Shown here: positions 1 through 5,647 of the stretch, one piece after another | Layout of the letters: each line of letters begins with the position of its first letter | Numbering within the stretch: the first letter of the stretch is position 1 | DNA from: a bacterium UBP1_UBA4771 | Lineage (GTDB): Bacteria; Krumholzibacteriota; Krumholzibacteriia; Krumholzibacteriales; Krumholzibacteriaceae | Assembly: GCA_002403295.1 (NCBI GenBank) | Contig: DHHN01000111.1 | Coordinates: 8,649-17,791 of the forward strand | DNA: 9,143 bases | Direction: 5' to 3' | Notes under the pieces: model-generated | Database searches by the model: none | Seen by the model: only the letters and a program-made list of their open reading frames with translations | Told to the model about the DNA's origin: nothing | Position numbers and translations under genes: made by a program

Positions 1-2
1 AC

Positions 3-761
3 CGCGTCGTGATCGCCGGGGCGAACTACCTCGTCGCCTCGGCGGTCTCGGCGCTCATGATCGGGGCACGGCCCGCGATGCCGGGCGCGGCGACGATCGC
101 GCTCGGGGGAGCCGCGGGCGTCGTATACGTGCTCGGTTTTCTCGTCCTCATGGCGGGGATCGCGCGCGGCCCGCTCGCCGTGCCGGTCACCGTGGCCCGC
201 CTCTCGGTCATCATTCCCGTCGTCGTCTCGATCCTCCTCTGGCGCGAAACGCCCGGGCCGGCGCAGTGGTGGGGCATCGCGCTCGGTCTCGCCGCGATCG
301 CCCTCTTCGGACGCGGCATCTCGTCGGGACCGGGGCGGGTCGGCTTCGGTTACGCCTGGCTCATGCTCGCGCTCTTTCTCGTGCTCGGGACCGGGGACGT
401 CCTGCTCAAGGCCTTTCGCGAGACGGCGGGGGACGCCGACCGGGCCGTCTTCACCTGGATACTCTTCACGACGGCCGCCGCGTTCACCTGGGCGCTCGTC
501 GGGGCGCGGCGCGTCCGCGTCGACCGGCGGACGTTCGCCCTCGGGCTTCTCCTCGGCCTTCCGAACCTCGGCAGCACGGTCTTCACGCTGCTCGCCCTGC
601 GATCGGTCGGCGCTTCCGTCGCGTTTCCATTCATCAATATCGCCGTCATCGCGGGAACGACCGCGCTCGGATACGCCGTCTGGCGGGAGAGGCCCGGGCG
701 GTTCGGTCTCGCCGGTCTCGCGTTCGCCGCCGCGGCGATCGTCCTGCTCGCGTCGCGGTGA
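3..761 (+). CDS. DMT/EamA-family membrane permease, 5'-truncated
   Basis: This is the C-terminal part of a drug/metabolite-transporter superfamily permease in the inner membrane. The reading frame is open to the left edge, so the GTG at position 9 is probably an internal Val codon rather than the start; roughly one N-terminal helix is missing. About nine hydrophobic segments are visible, which with the missing one gives the usual ten-helix, two-repeat EamA topology. Family-typical stretches are the NYLVAS segment at the beginning, the first-repeat end (PVTVARLSVIIPVVVS, then WRE and a terminal helix), and the equivalent second-repeat end (VAFPFINIAVIAG, then WRERPGR and a last helix ending in LLASR). 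The substrate cannot be told; family members export amino acids, nucleobases, sugars and other metabolites. It is followed by a small hairpin and then the pyr promoter, so it is probably a separate transcription unit. Confidence 0.8.
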   Translation, partial: RVVIAGANYLVASAVSALMIGARPAMPGAATIALGGAAGVVYVLGFLVLMAGIARGPLAVPVTVARLSVIIPVVVSILLWRETPGPAQWWGIALGLAAIALFGRGISSGPGRVGFGYAWLMLALFLVLGTGDVLLKAFRETAGDADRAVFTWILFTTAAAFTWALVGARRVRVDRRTFALGLLLGLPNLGSTVFTLLALRSVGASVAFPFINIAVIAGTTALGYAVWRERPGRFGLAGLAFAAAAIVLLASR

Positions 762-777
762 GCCGCGGGCGCGCGGC
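762..777 (+). terminator. Short GC hairpin after the permease gene, possible weak terminator
   Basis: A perfect 6-bp stem, GCCGCG (762-767) pairing with CGCGGC (772-777), encloses a 4-nt loop and begins at the base after the permease stop codon. No T run follows, so it is not a canonical intrinsic terminator. Its position suggests a 3'-end hairpin for the upstream transcript, but short GC hairpins arise often by chance in DNA this G+C-rich. Confidence 0.25.
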
Positions 778-802
778 GGAAACGAGCGCGGCGAAAAAAC
801 AC

Positions 803-838
803 TTGCGCGCCCGGGGGCGCCGCGCTACCATCCGCGCG
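803..838 (+). promoter_or_regulatory. Predicted sigma70-type promoter of the pyr operon
   Basis: The -35 box TTGCGC lies at 803-808 and the -10 box TACCAT at 826-831, with the ideal 17-nt spacing. A run of six A residues at 794-799 lies just upstream of the -35 box, as an UP-like element might. Transcription would start near 838, about ten bases before the PyrR-binding hairpin, leaving a leader of about 120 nt. The -10 box matches the consensus at four of six positions. The position directly before a complete attenuator supports the call more than the boxes alone. Confidence 0.6.
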
Positions 839-846
839 ACATTCGG

Positions 847-902
847 CCTTTTAATCTGGCCCGGGAGGCCAGGAAAGGAAAGCGCTGACGTTCCACCCTC
901 CC
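847..902 (+). promoter_or_regulatory. PyrR-binding (anti-antiterminator) hairpin and competing antiterminator of the pyr leader
   Basis: The RNA can fold into the two-stem form typical of PyrR sites. The lower stem is CCUUU (847-851) with AAAGG (874-878); then comes an asymmetric internal loop (UAAU at 852-855 against G873); the upper stem is CUGGCC (856-861) with GGCCAG (867-872). The loop region CCGGGA (861-866) fits the CNGNGA consensus of known PyrR-binding loops and is followed by GG. The motif's GGGAGG (863-868) is complementary to CCUCCC (897-902), which contains the last two bases of the terminator's 5' arm, so a mutually exclusive antiterminator helix is possible. By analogy with Bacillus, UMP/UTP-bound PyrR would stabilise the 847-878 hairpin, free the terminator and lower expression of pyrR-pyrB-pyrC. 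Only one such site was found in the window. Confidence 0.8.
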
Positions 903-924
903 TCTCCGGCCGGGTGGATTTTTT
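892..924 (+). terminator. Intrinsic terminator of the pyr attenuator
   Basis: A 7-bp stem, TCCACCC (892-898) with GGGTGGA (912-918), encloses a 13-nt loop and is followed at once by six T residues (919-924). This is a textbook Rho-independent terminator. It sits 36 nt before the pyrR start and downstream of the PyrR-binding hairpin, so it is read as the conditional terminator of the attenuator rather than as the end of an upstream gene. Confidence 0.85.
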
Positions 925-945
925 ATATCCGCTCCCGCCGCGCCC

Positions 946-952
946 AAGGAGG
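946..952 (+). promoter_or_regulatory. Shine-Dalgarno sequence fixing the TTG start of pyrR
   Basis: AAGGAGG at 946-952 is a near-complete anti-16S match, 8 nt upstream of a TTG codon at 961. It decides the start: the TTG-initiated protein begins at the usual PyrR N-terminus, and the next in-frame ATG (988) would remove its first conserved residues and has no comparable site. Confidence 0.85.
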
Positions 953-960
953 TTCGAGTC

Positions 961-1644
961 TTGAAGATCAAGCCGAAATCGACGGTCATGGACGGCGCCC
1001 AGATACGCCGGACGATCGTGCGCATCGCGCACGAGATCATCGAGCGGAACCGGGGAGTCGACAATCTCATCCTCGTCGGCGTGCGCAAGCGCGGCGTGCC
1101 GCTCGCCGAGCGGATCGCCCGGGAGATCGAACAGTTCGAAGGCGTGCGGGTCCCCGTCGGCGTCATCGACATCACGCTCTACCGCGACGATCTCCAGATG
1201 GTCGCGCAGATGCCGATCGTCGGAGAAACCTCCATCAAGGAAGATATAACCGCCCGCGTGATCGTGCTCGTCGACGACGTGCTCTACACGGGGCGGACGA
1301 TCCGCGCCGCGCTCGACGAGCTCATCGACTTCGGGCGGCCGAGCGCGATTCAGCTCGCCGTGCTCATCGATCGCGGGCACCGCGAGCTCCCGATACGCGC
1401 GGATTTCGTCGGAAAGAACGTTCCGACGGCGAAAGGCGAAACGGTCGAGGTGCTTCTCGAGGAAACGGACGGACGCGAAGAAGTGATCCTCGGGGAGATC
1501 ATGGAGGAGGAACCGCCGGCGCGACCGGCGGAGAAAGGAGCGGAGATGGCCCCGGTAAAGGCGAAAAAGAAGGCGGCGGCGAAGAAGACTGGTTGCGGCG
1601 CGAAGAAGAAACCGGCGAAGAAAGGCTGCGGCAGGAAGAAGTAA
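961..1644 (+). CDS. pyrR: Bifunctional pyr operon RNA-binding regulator / uracil phosphoribosyltransferase PyrR, with Lys-rich C-terminal extension
   Basis: PyrR binds the pyr leader RNA when charged with UMP or UTP and promotes termination; it often also converts uracil and PRPP to UMP. Residues 1-180 cover the whole family, which is normally about 180 aa. The type I PRTase PRPP loop lies at 100-113 (hydrophobic strand, Asp105-Asp106, then YTGRT), the GVRKRG loop at 40-45, and the PyrR-typical LIDRGHRELPIRADFVGKN at 135-153. Residues 181-227 are extra: an acidic/Pro linker, then a very basic tail rich in Lys and Ala with two Gly-Cys-Gly motifs (211-213, 222-224). The gene follows its own attenuator and starts with TTG behind a strong AAGGAGG. 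The core identification is secure; the tail's role (RNA or nucleoid contact, metal binding, or none) is unknown. Confidence 0.95.
   Translation: MKIKPKSTVMDGAQIRRTIVRIAHEIIERNRGVDNLILVGVRKRGVPLAERIAREIEQFEGVRVPVGVIDITLYRDDLQMVAQMPIVGETSIKEDITARVIVLVDDVLYTGRTIRAALDELIDFGRPSAIQLAVLIDRGHRELPIRADFVGKNVPTAKGETVEVLLEETDGREEVILGEIMEEEPPARPAEKGAEMAPVKAKKKAAAKKTGCGAKKKPAKKGCGRKK
1546..1644 (+). other. Possible internal translation start giving a 32-aa Lys-rich peptide from the pyrR 3' end
   Basis: Inside pyrR and in the same frame, AAAGGAG at 1534-1540 sits 5 nt before an ATG at 1546. Initiation here would yield a 32-residue peptide made mostly of Lys, Ala and Gly, with two Gly-Cys-Gly motifs and one Pro-containing spacer. 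It corresponds exactly to the basic tail of PyrR. Either it is a short separate product, a remnant of a formerly separate small gene now fused to pyrR, or a chance site: AGGAG-like strings are frequent in GAG/AAG-rich coding sequence. Confidence 0.2.
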
Positions 1645-1652
1645 CGCGAAGC

Positions 1653-1706
1653 GCGCCGCCCGTTCCGGGGCGGGTCCCGGACGCCGCTCCGGAACGCGGC
1701 GGGCGC
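1653..1706. repeat. Long imperfect GC-rich inverted repeat between pyrR and pyrB
   Basis: The 90-nt pyrR-pyrB gap is mostly one stem-loop. 1653-1668 pairs with 1689-1706 through 16 base pairs with two single-base bulges (C1697 and G1703), around a 20-nt loop. The apical eight pairs, CGTTCCGG against CCGGAACG, are perfect. No T run follows and the PyrR loop motif is absent, so it looks neither like an intrinsic terminator nor a second PyrR site. Plausible roles are RNA processing or stability between the regulator and enzyme cistrons, or uncoupling their translation; all are inferred. Confidence 0.6.
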
Positions 1707-1734
1707 CGGCTTCGAACAAGGGGGTAGAGGGACC

Positions 1735-2685
1735 GTGCCGTTCAATCGAAAGCACCTGCTCGGGCTCGAGGAGCTCTCGGCCGAGGAGATCACCGCCATC
1801 CTCGACGCGGCCGACACGTTCAAGGAGATCTCCGAGCGGCCGATCAAGAAGGTGCCCGCGCTCCGCGGCAAGACGATCGCGAACCTGTTCTACGAGCCGA
1901 GCACGCGCACGCGGCTCAGCTTCGAGCTCGCCGAGAAGCGCCTGAGCGCCGACAGCGTGAGCTTTTCGAAGCAGGGTTCTTCGGTCTCGAAGGGGGAGAC
2001 GCTCCGCGACACCGTCGAGAACATACAGGCGATGAAGGTCGACATGGTCGTCATGCGCCACCAGTCGTCCGGCGCGCACCGGTTCCTCGCGAACTTCCTC
2101 GACGCCTCCATCATCAACGCGGGAGACGGTCAGCACGAGCATCCGACGCAGGCGCTGCTCGACATGATGACGCTGCGGCAGCGCTGGAAAACATTCGCCG
2201 GCAAGCGCGTGACGATCATCGGCGACATCATGCACAGCCGCGTGGCGCGATCGAACATCTGGGGGCTCACGAAGCTCGGCGCCTCCGTCACGGTCTGCGG
2301 CCCCGCGACGATGATGCCCGCCTCCGTCGAGTCGCTCGGCGAGGGCGGCGTGACGGTCGAACACGACGTCCGCGCGGCGATCGCCGAGGCGGACGCGATC
2401 AACATCCTTCGGGTGCAGCTCGAGCGCCAGAAGGGGCGCCTCTTCCCGAGCATGCGGGAGTACTTCGACGTCTTCGGCGTCACCGCCGAGGTTCTCTCGC
2501 ACGCTCCCGAGCACTGCATCGTCATGCACCCCGGTCCCATGAACCGGGGGGTGGAGATCGGCCAGGAGGTCGCGGACGGCGACCGCGCCGTCATTCTCGA
2601 GCAGGTCACGAACGGCGTGGCGGTCCGGATGGCGGTTCTCTTTCTGCTCGCCGGGGGAAGTCTCGACGCGGGCACGCTGCAATAG
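1735..2685 (+). CDS. pyrB: Aspartate carbamoyltransferase, catalytic chain
   Basis: PyrB condenses carbamoyl phosphate with L-aspartate to give N-carbamoyl-L-aspartate, the committed step of pyrimidine synthesis in the cytoplasm. The protein is 316 aa, a full catalytic chain. The carbamoyl-phosphate site is at residues 53-62 (YEPSTRTRLS type, Ser56-Thr57-Arg58-Thr59-Arg60). The mobile Ser/Lys loop is around Ser83-Lys86, HPTQ at 136-139, an Arg226-x-Gln228 aspartate-site pair, and HPGPMNRG at 265-272 near the C-terminus. The start is GTG at 1735, preceded by a purine-rich AGGGGGT at 1719-1725; no earlier in-frame start gives a family-like N-terminus. No pyrI regulatory chain follows. PyrC starts 15 nt after the stop. 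In some bacteria with this PyrB/type I PyrC pairing the two enzymes form a complex; that is possible here but not shown. Confidence 0.96.
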   Translation: MPFNRKHLLGLEELSAEEITAILDAADTFKEISERPIKKVPALRGKTIANLFYEPSTRTRLSFELAEKRLSADSVSFSKQGSSVSKGETLRDTVENIQAMKVDMVVMRHQSSGAHRFLANFLDASIINAGDGQHEHPTQALLDMMTLRQRWKTFAGKRVTIIGDIMHSRVARSNIWGLTKLGASVTVCGPATMMPASVESLGEGGVTVEHDVRAAIAEADAINILRVQLERQKGRLFPSMREYFDVFGVTAEVLSHAPEHCIVMHPGPMNRGVEIGQEVADGDRAVILEQVTNGVAVRMAVLFLLAGGSLDAGTLQ

Positions 2686-2700
2686 GATGGAGGGAAGGCG

Positions 2701-4005
2701 ATGATCGACTGGAAGGACAAACGGGAATTCTGGATCGCGGGCGCCCGGATCGCCGATCCCGCCGCGGAACGAATGCGGGTCGGCTCGGTGCTCGTGCAGC
2801 GGGGGGCGATCGCGGAGATCGTCTGGCAGAAGAGCGTCGACACGGATCTCCCCGTGCTCGAGGCGGACCGGTTCGTCCTCGCGCCCGGATTCATCGACGT
2901 CCACGCGCACCTGCGCGAGCCGGGTTTCGAGGACAAGGAGACGATCGAAACGGGAACGGCCGCCGCCGCATCGGGCGGGTATACGGCGGTGCTCTGCATG
3001 GCCAACACGAACCCCCCGATCGACGATCCGAGCATCGTCGAATACCTCGGCCGCCGCGCGGCGCTCGTCGGGCACTGCCGCCTCTACATCGCCGGCGCCC
3101 TCACGAAAGGGCTCCAGGGAGAGATCATCAACGAGTACGGCCTCCTCAAGCACGCGGGCGTCTCCGCGCTGAGCGACGACGGCCGGTGGGTGACGAACAG
3201 CCAGGTGATGCGGACGGCGCTCGAGTACGCCTGCCAGCACGGGCTCCCCGTCATCGCGCATTGCGAGGATTCGTTTCTCGCGCAGTCGTCCCTCATGAAC
3301 GAGGGGTACCACTCGACGCGGCTCGGGCTGCGCGGCAACCCCGCCGCCGCCGAGGAGATCGCCGTCTCCCGGGACATCATGCTCGCCGCGCTCACCGGGG
3401 CGCATCTCCACGTGGCGCACGTCTCGACGGCGGGAGCCGTCGATCTCATCCGGCGCGCGAAGAAGCGCGGCGTGCGCGTGACGGCCGAGGCGACGCCGCA
3501 CCACCTCACCCTCGACGACTCGCTCCTCGAGAGCTACGACACGAATCTCAAGGTGCAGCCGCCGTTGCGAGGCAGGAAGGATATCGAGGCGCTCCGCGCC
3601 GGCCTGCTCGACGGAACGATCGACTGCGTCGCGACCGATCACGCCCCACACACCGAGATCGACAAGGACGTCGAGTTCGACGAGGCGCCCCCCGGCATGA
3701 TCGGGCTCGAGACCGCCTTCGCCCACCTCCACACGGCGCTCGTGAAGACGGGAGCCGTCGATCTGCTCGATCTCGTGCGGTTCCTCACCGCCCGGCCGGC
3801 GGAGGCGCTCGAGCTGCCCGGCGGCTGCCTCAAGAAAGACGCGCCGGCCGATCTCGTGCTCATCGATCCGGAGGAGGAGTGGACGCTCGATCGCGCGCTC
3901 ATCCGCTCGCGCTCGAGGAACACGCCGCTCGTCGGGACGGCCTTCACGGGGAGAGTGCAGGGCATTTTCCTTGAGGGCAAATGGCGAAGCGCTATAATGG
4001 CATGA
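2701..4005 (+). CDS. pyrC: Dihydroorotase, type I, zinc-dependent
   Basis: PyrC reversibly cyclises N-carbamoyl-L-aspartate to L-dihydroorotate. At 434 aa it has the length of bacterial type I (amidohydrolase fold) dihydroorotases. The metal site looks complete: DVHAHLREPG with His68 and His70 and the substrate Arg72, the SDDG motif at 158-161 for the bridging Asp, His187 in PVIAHCED, His240 in HVAHVSTA, and the catalytic Asp313 in ATDHAPH. TPHHLTL (265-271) and NTNPPIDDP (102-110) are also family-typical. This is therefore an active enzyme, not the inactive pyrC-like partner found beside some ATCases. The ATG at 2701 has GGAGGG at 2689-2694, 6 nt upstream. The last codons carry a perfect TATAAT, described separately. 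Confidence 0.96.
   Translation: MIDWKDKREFWIAGARIADPAAERMRVGSVLVQRGAIAEIVWQKSVDTDLPVLEADRFVLAPGFIDVHAHLREPGFEDKETIETGTAAAASGGYTAVLCMANTNPPIDDPSIVEYLGRRAALVGHCRLYIAGALTKGLQGEIINEYGLLKHAGVSALSDDGRWVTNSQVMRTALEYACQHGLPVIAHCEDSFLAQSSLMNEGYHSTRLGLRGNPAAAEEIAVSRDIMLAALTGAHLHVAHVSTAGAVDLIRRAKKRGVRVTAEATPHHLTLDDSLLESYDTNLKVQPPLRGRKDIEALRAGLLDGTIDCVATDHAPHTEIDKDVEFDEAPPGMIGLETAFAHLHTALVKTGAVDLLDLVRFLTARPAEALELPGGCLKKDAPADLVLIDPEEEWTLDRALIRSRSRNTPLVGTAFTGRVQGIFLEGKWRSAIMA
3971..3998 (+). promoter_or_regulatory. Predicted internal promoter in the 3' end of pyrC
   Basis: TTGAGG at 3971-3976 (four of six -35 consensus bases) and a perfect TATAAT at 3993-3998 are separated by 16 nt. Both lie in the last twelve codons of pyrC. 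Transcription would begin near 4005, at the pyrC stop codon and just before the lipoprotein leader. If active it would drive lipoprotein, pyrK, pyrD, pyrF and the transporter independently of the PyrR attenuator upstream of pyrR. An exact TATAAT is uncommon by chance in DNA this G+C-rich. Confidence 0.55.
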
Positions 4006-4051
4006 GCGCGCCCGGCCCCCGCCGGGGGACGGCCGCGCCGGCCGGGCGCGC
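4006..4051. repeat. Perfect 11-bp inverted repeat in the leader of the lipoprotein gene
   Basis: GCGCGCCCGGC at 4006-4016 is the exact reverse complement of 4041-4051. Inside the 24-nt loop a second small hairpin is possible (CCCC at 4017-4020 with GGGG at 4025-4028). It starts immediately after the pyrC stop codon and, if the internal promoter is used, at the very 5' end of that transcript, where it could protect the RNA from decay. With no T run it is not a canonical intrinsic terminator, though it could slow polymerase arriving from pyrC. The lipoprotein ribosome binding site GAGGAG (4057-4062) lies just outside the stem. Confidence 0.6.
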
Positions 4052-4069
4052 CGGTCGAGGAGCCGCTCC

Positions 4070-5647
4070 ATGAAAGTGCGAAAGGGATGCATCGGCCTCG
4101 TCGCCGCCGCGGCGCTCTGCGCGGGCTCGATCTCGTGCGCCTATTACAACACCCTCTACAACGCCCGGAAGATCTACCGCGAGGCGGAGAAGTCCTCGGC
4201 GACGTCCGGCTCGTCGCGCGAGCAGCGCGAGAAGTACCAGAAGGTCATCGAGAAGTGCGCAAAGGTGATCACGGAGTATCCGAAGAGCCGCTGGGTCGAC
4301 GACGCGGTGTTTCTCATGGGCATGGCGCTCTTGCGGCAGCAGGAGTACGACAAGAGCATCAGAAAGTTCGAGGAGATACTCACGAATTTCCCCGAAAGCG
4401 ATTACGCCCCGCAGGCCCGGCATCAGCTCGCCGTCGCGCGTTACCGGAGGCAGGATTACGAGGCGGCGCTCGCAGACGTGGAGCGCTTCCTCGCGGACTA
4501 CCCGCGGCACGAGCTTCGTTTCGAAACGCTCTTTCTCGGCGGCGACGTCAAGGGCGCGCTCGGGGAGGACGAGGCCGCGTTGGCCTACTACGAGCGCGTG
4601 GCGGAGGCGGGGGGCAAGGCCGAGCTCATCGACGAGGCGCGCGTGCGGAGCGCGGAGCTCTTCTACGCGCGCGGCGACTGGGAGCGGGCCGCGGCGAACT
4701 ACGAGCGGGTGATGCGGAAGGGACTCCCGTGGGAGCGGCGCTACCGCATCTCGCTCAGGCTCGGGGAATGCTACGCGCGGATTGGCAAATGCGACCGGTC
4801 GCTCGCTCTCACGACCGATCTCCTCGAGAAGGCGACGACGGCTCTGGAGGCGCCGCCCGTGATGCTCGCCCGGGCCGCCGGGTTCGAGTGCATGGATTCC
4901 CTCGGCGCGGCGCTCGCCGCCTACGACGAGGTCATCGTCCGCTATCCGAAATCCCTCTTCTCGGCCGAGGCCTACTACCGCAAAGGCGTTCTCTACGACG
5001 AGCGGCTCGATTCGCTCCGGGCGGCGGAGGCGGCCTTCTCGAAGGTGGGCGGGGAGTACGCGAACTCGGCCTTCGCGCCGGAGGCGCTCGAGAAGAGCAC
5101 GAGCATAAGGCGCCTGATGGAACTTCGGCGCGCCGCGCTCGCCGGGGAGACGACGGAACAGGCTGCGGAAAAGATCTTCATGACGGCCGAGATTCAGTTC
5201 ATGAAGCTCGGGGATGCAAAGACGGCTCTCGCCGGATACGTGGCCGTGCTCGACAGCTTTCCCGCCGCGGCGATCGCGCCGCGGGCGGCCTACGCGATCG
5301 CGTGGATAGAGCAGCACCGCCTCGAGCGTTCCGATTCGGCCGCCGCGCGCTATCGCGCGCTCGTCGAGCGTTATCCGCGGTCCCCGCAGGTGAGGGGGGC
5401 GCTCCACGAGCTGCGGGCCCTCGGCGAGCTGGAGCTCGTGGAGCGGCTTCGCGCGTACGCCGATTCGGCGCTCGCCGATACGGCGGCCGCGAACGCGGAG
5501 CTGCGCGCGGCAGCCGCCGCGGCGAGCGTGCGCGATACGCTGAGACTTTCGCCGCCGCCCGATACGGCGCGAACCGTTCAGCCGCCCGATACCGCGAGGA
5601 CGGCGCCGCTCGATACCGCTCGGATTGCGCCGGGAGGCAACCCATGA
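4070..5647 (+). CDS. TPR-repeat lipoprotein, probably outer-membrane or periplasmic scaffold
   Basis: I recognise the architecture, not a named gene. Residues 1-22 form a signal peptide (basic MKVRK, hydrophobic Ala-rich core, Ser-Ile-Ser) ending at Cys23, a plausible lipidation site. The mature end reads CAYYNTLYNARK, a motif seen in TPR lipoproteins of FCB-type Gram-negative bacteria. Residues about 53-450 are helical TPR/Sel-like pairs with recurring hydrophobic/Tyr-Ala and Tyr-Pro-(Lys/Arg)-Ser turns (EYPKSRW 69-75, NFPESDY 106-112, RYPKSLF 291-297, RYPRSPQ 434-440), as in BamD/YbgF-like proteins. Residues 455-525 are Ala-rich, then a Pro/Asp-Thr-Ala-Arg repeat tail. GAGGAG lies 7 nt before the ATG. 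Its stop overlaps the pyrK start (ATGA), so it is cotranslated with pyrimidine enzymes. A structural or assembly role in the envelope is inferred; a direct role in pyrimidine synthesis is not indicated by the sequence. Confidence 0.8.
   Translation: MKVRKGCIGLVAAAALCAGSISCAYYNTLYNARKIYREAEKSSATSGSSREQREKYQKVIEKCAKVITEYPKSRWVDDAVFLMGMALLRQQEYDKSIRKFEEILTNFPESDYAPQARHQLAVARYRRQDYEAALADVERFLADYPRHELRFETLFLGGDVKGALGEDEAALAYYERVAEAGGKAELIDEARVRSAELFYARGDWERAAANYERVMRKGLPWERRYRISLRLGECYARIGKCDRSLALTTDLLEKATTALEAPPVMLARAAGFECMDSLGAALAAYDEVIVRYPKSLFSAEAYYRKGVLYDERLDSLRAAEAAFSKVGGEYANSAFAPEALEKSTSIRRLMELRRAALAGETTEQAAEKIFMTAEIQFMKLGDAKTALAGYVAVLDSFPAAAIAPRAAYAIAWIEQHRLERSDSAAARYRALVERYPRSPQVRGALHELRALGELELVERLRAYADSALADTAAANAELRAAAAAASVRDTLRLSPPPDTARTVQPPDTARTAPLDTARIAPGGNP
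5561..5623 (+). repeat. Short tandem Asp-Thr-Ala-Arg repeat in the lipoprotein C-terminus
   Basis: DTAR occurs at residues 498-501, 507-510 and 515-518, spaced 9 and 8 residues with Pro-containing linkers; two further Asp-Thr pairs (470-471 and 489-490) lie upstream. The codons share GATAC but diverge at third positions (ACG/ACC, GCG/GCT, CGA/AGG/CGG), so the repeat is degenerate rather than a recent slippage product. It ends just before the pyrK ribosome binding site. Confidence 0.6.

Noticed and set aside
9..11. GTG at position 9 as the true start of the permease
   Set aside because: The frame is open to the left edge, no ribosome binding site can be seen, and starting here would remove the first transmembrane helix of the ten-helix fold.
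266..964. A plus-strand frame overlapping the permease gene and running through the pyr leader
   Set aside because: Arg-rich frame-shifted shadow of the permease; it would also run through the promoter, attenuator and terminator.
1653..1706. A second PyrR attenuator or intrinsic terminator between pyrR and pyrB
   Set aside because: The hairpin lacks the CNGNGAGG loop signature and has no T run after it, so it is listed only as an inverted repeat.
646..4092. A minus-strand open frame of more than 1100 codons opposite pyrR, pyrB and pyrC
   Set aside because: It lies antisense to three certain genes, its translation is Arg/Asp/His/Leu-rich low-complexity text with no recognisable domain, and such long antisense frames are expected from the third-position G+C bias of the real genes.
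4087..5643. Long upstream extension of the pyrK frame through the lipoprotein gene
   Set aside because: The extension is an Arg/Gly-rich shadow of the lipoprotein gene. PyrK similarity begins only at the ATG at 5644, which has a good ribosome binding site. The same holds for the pyrD and pyrF frames upstream of 6456 and 7367.
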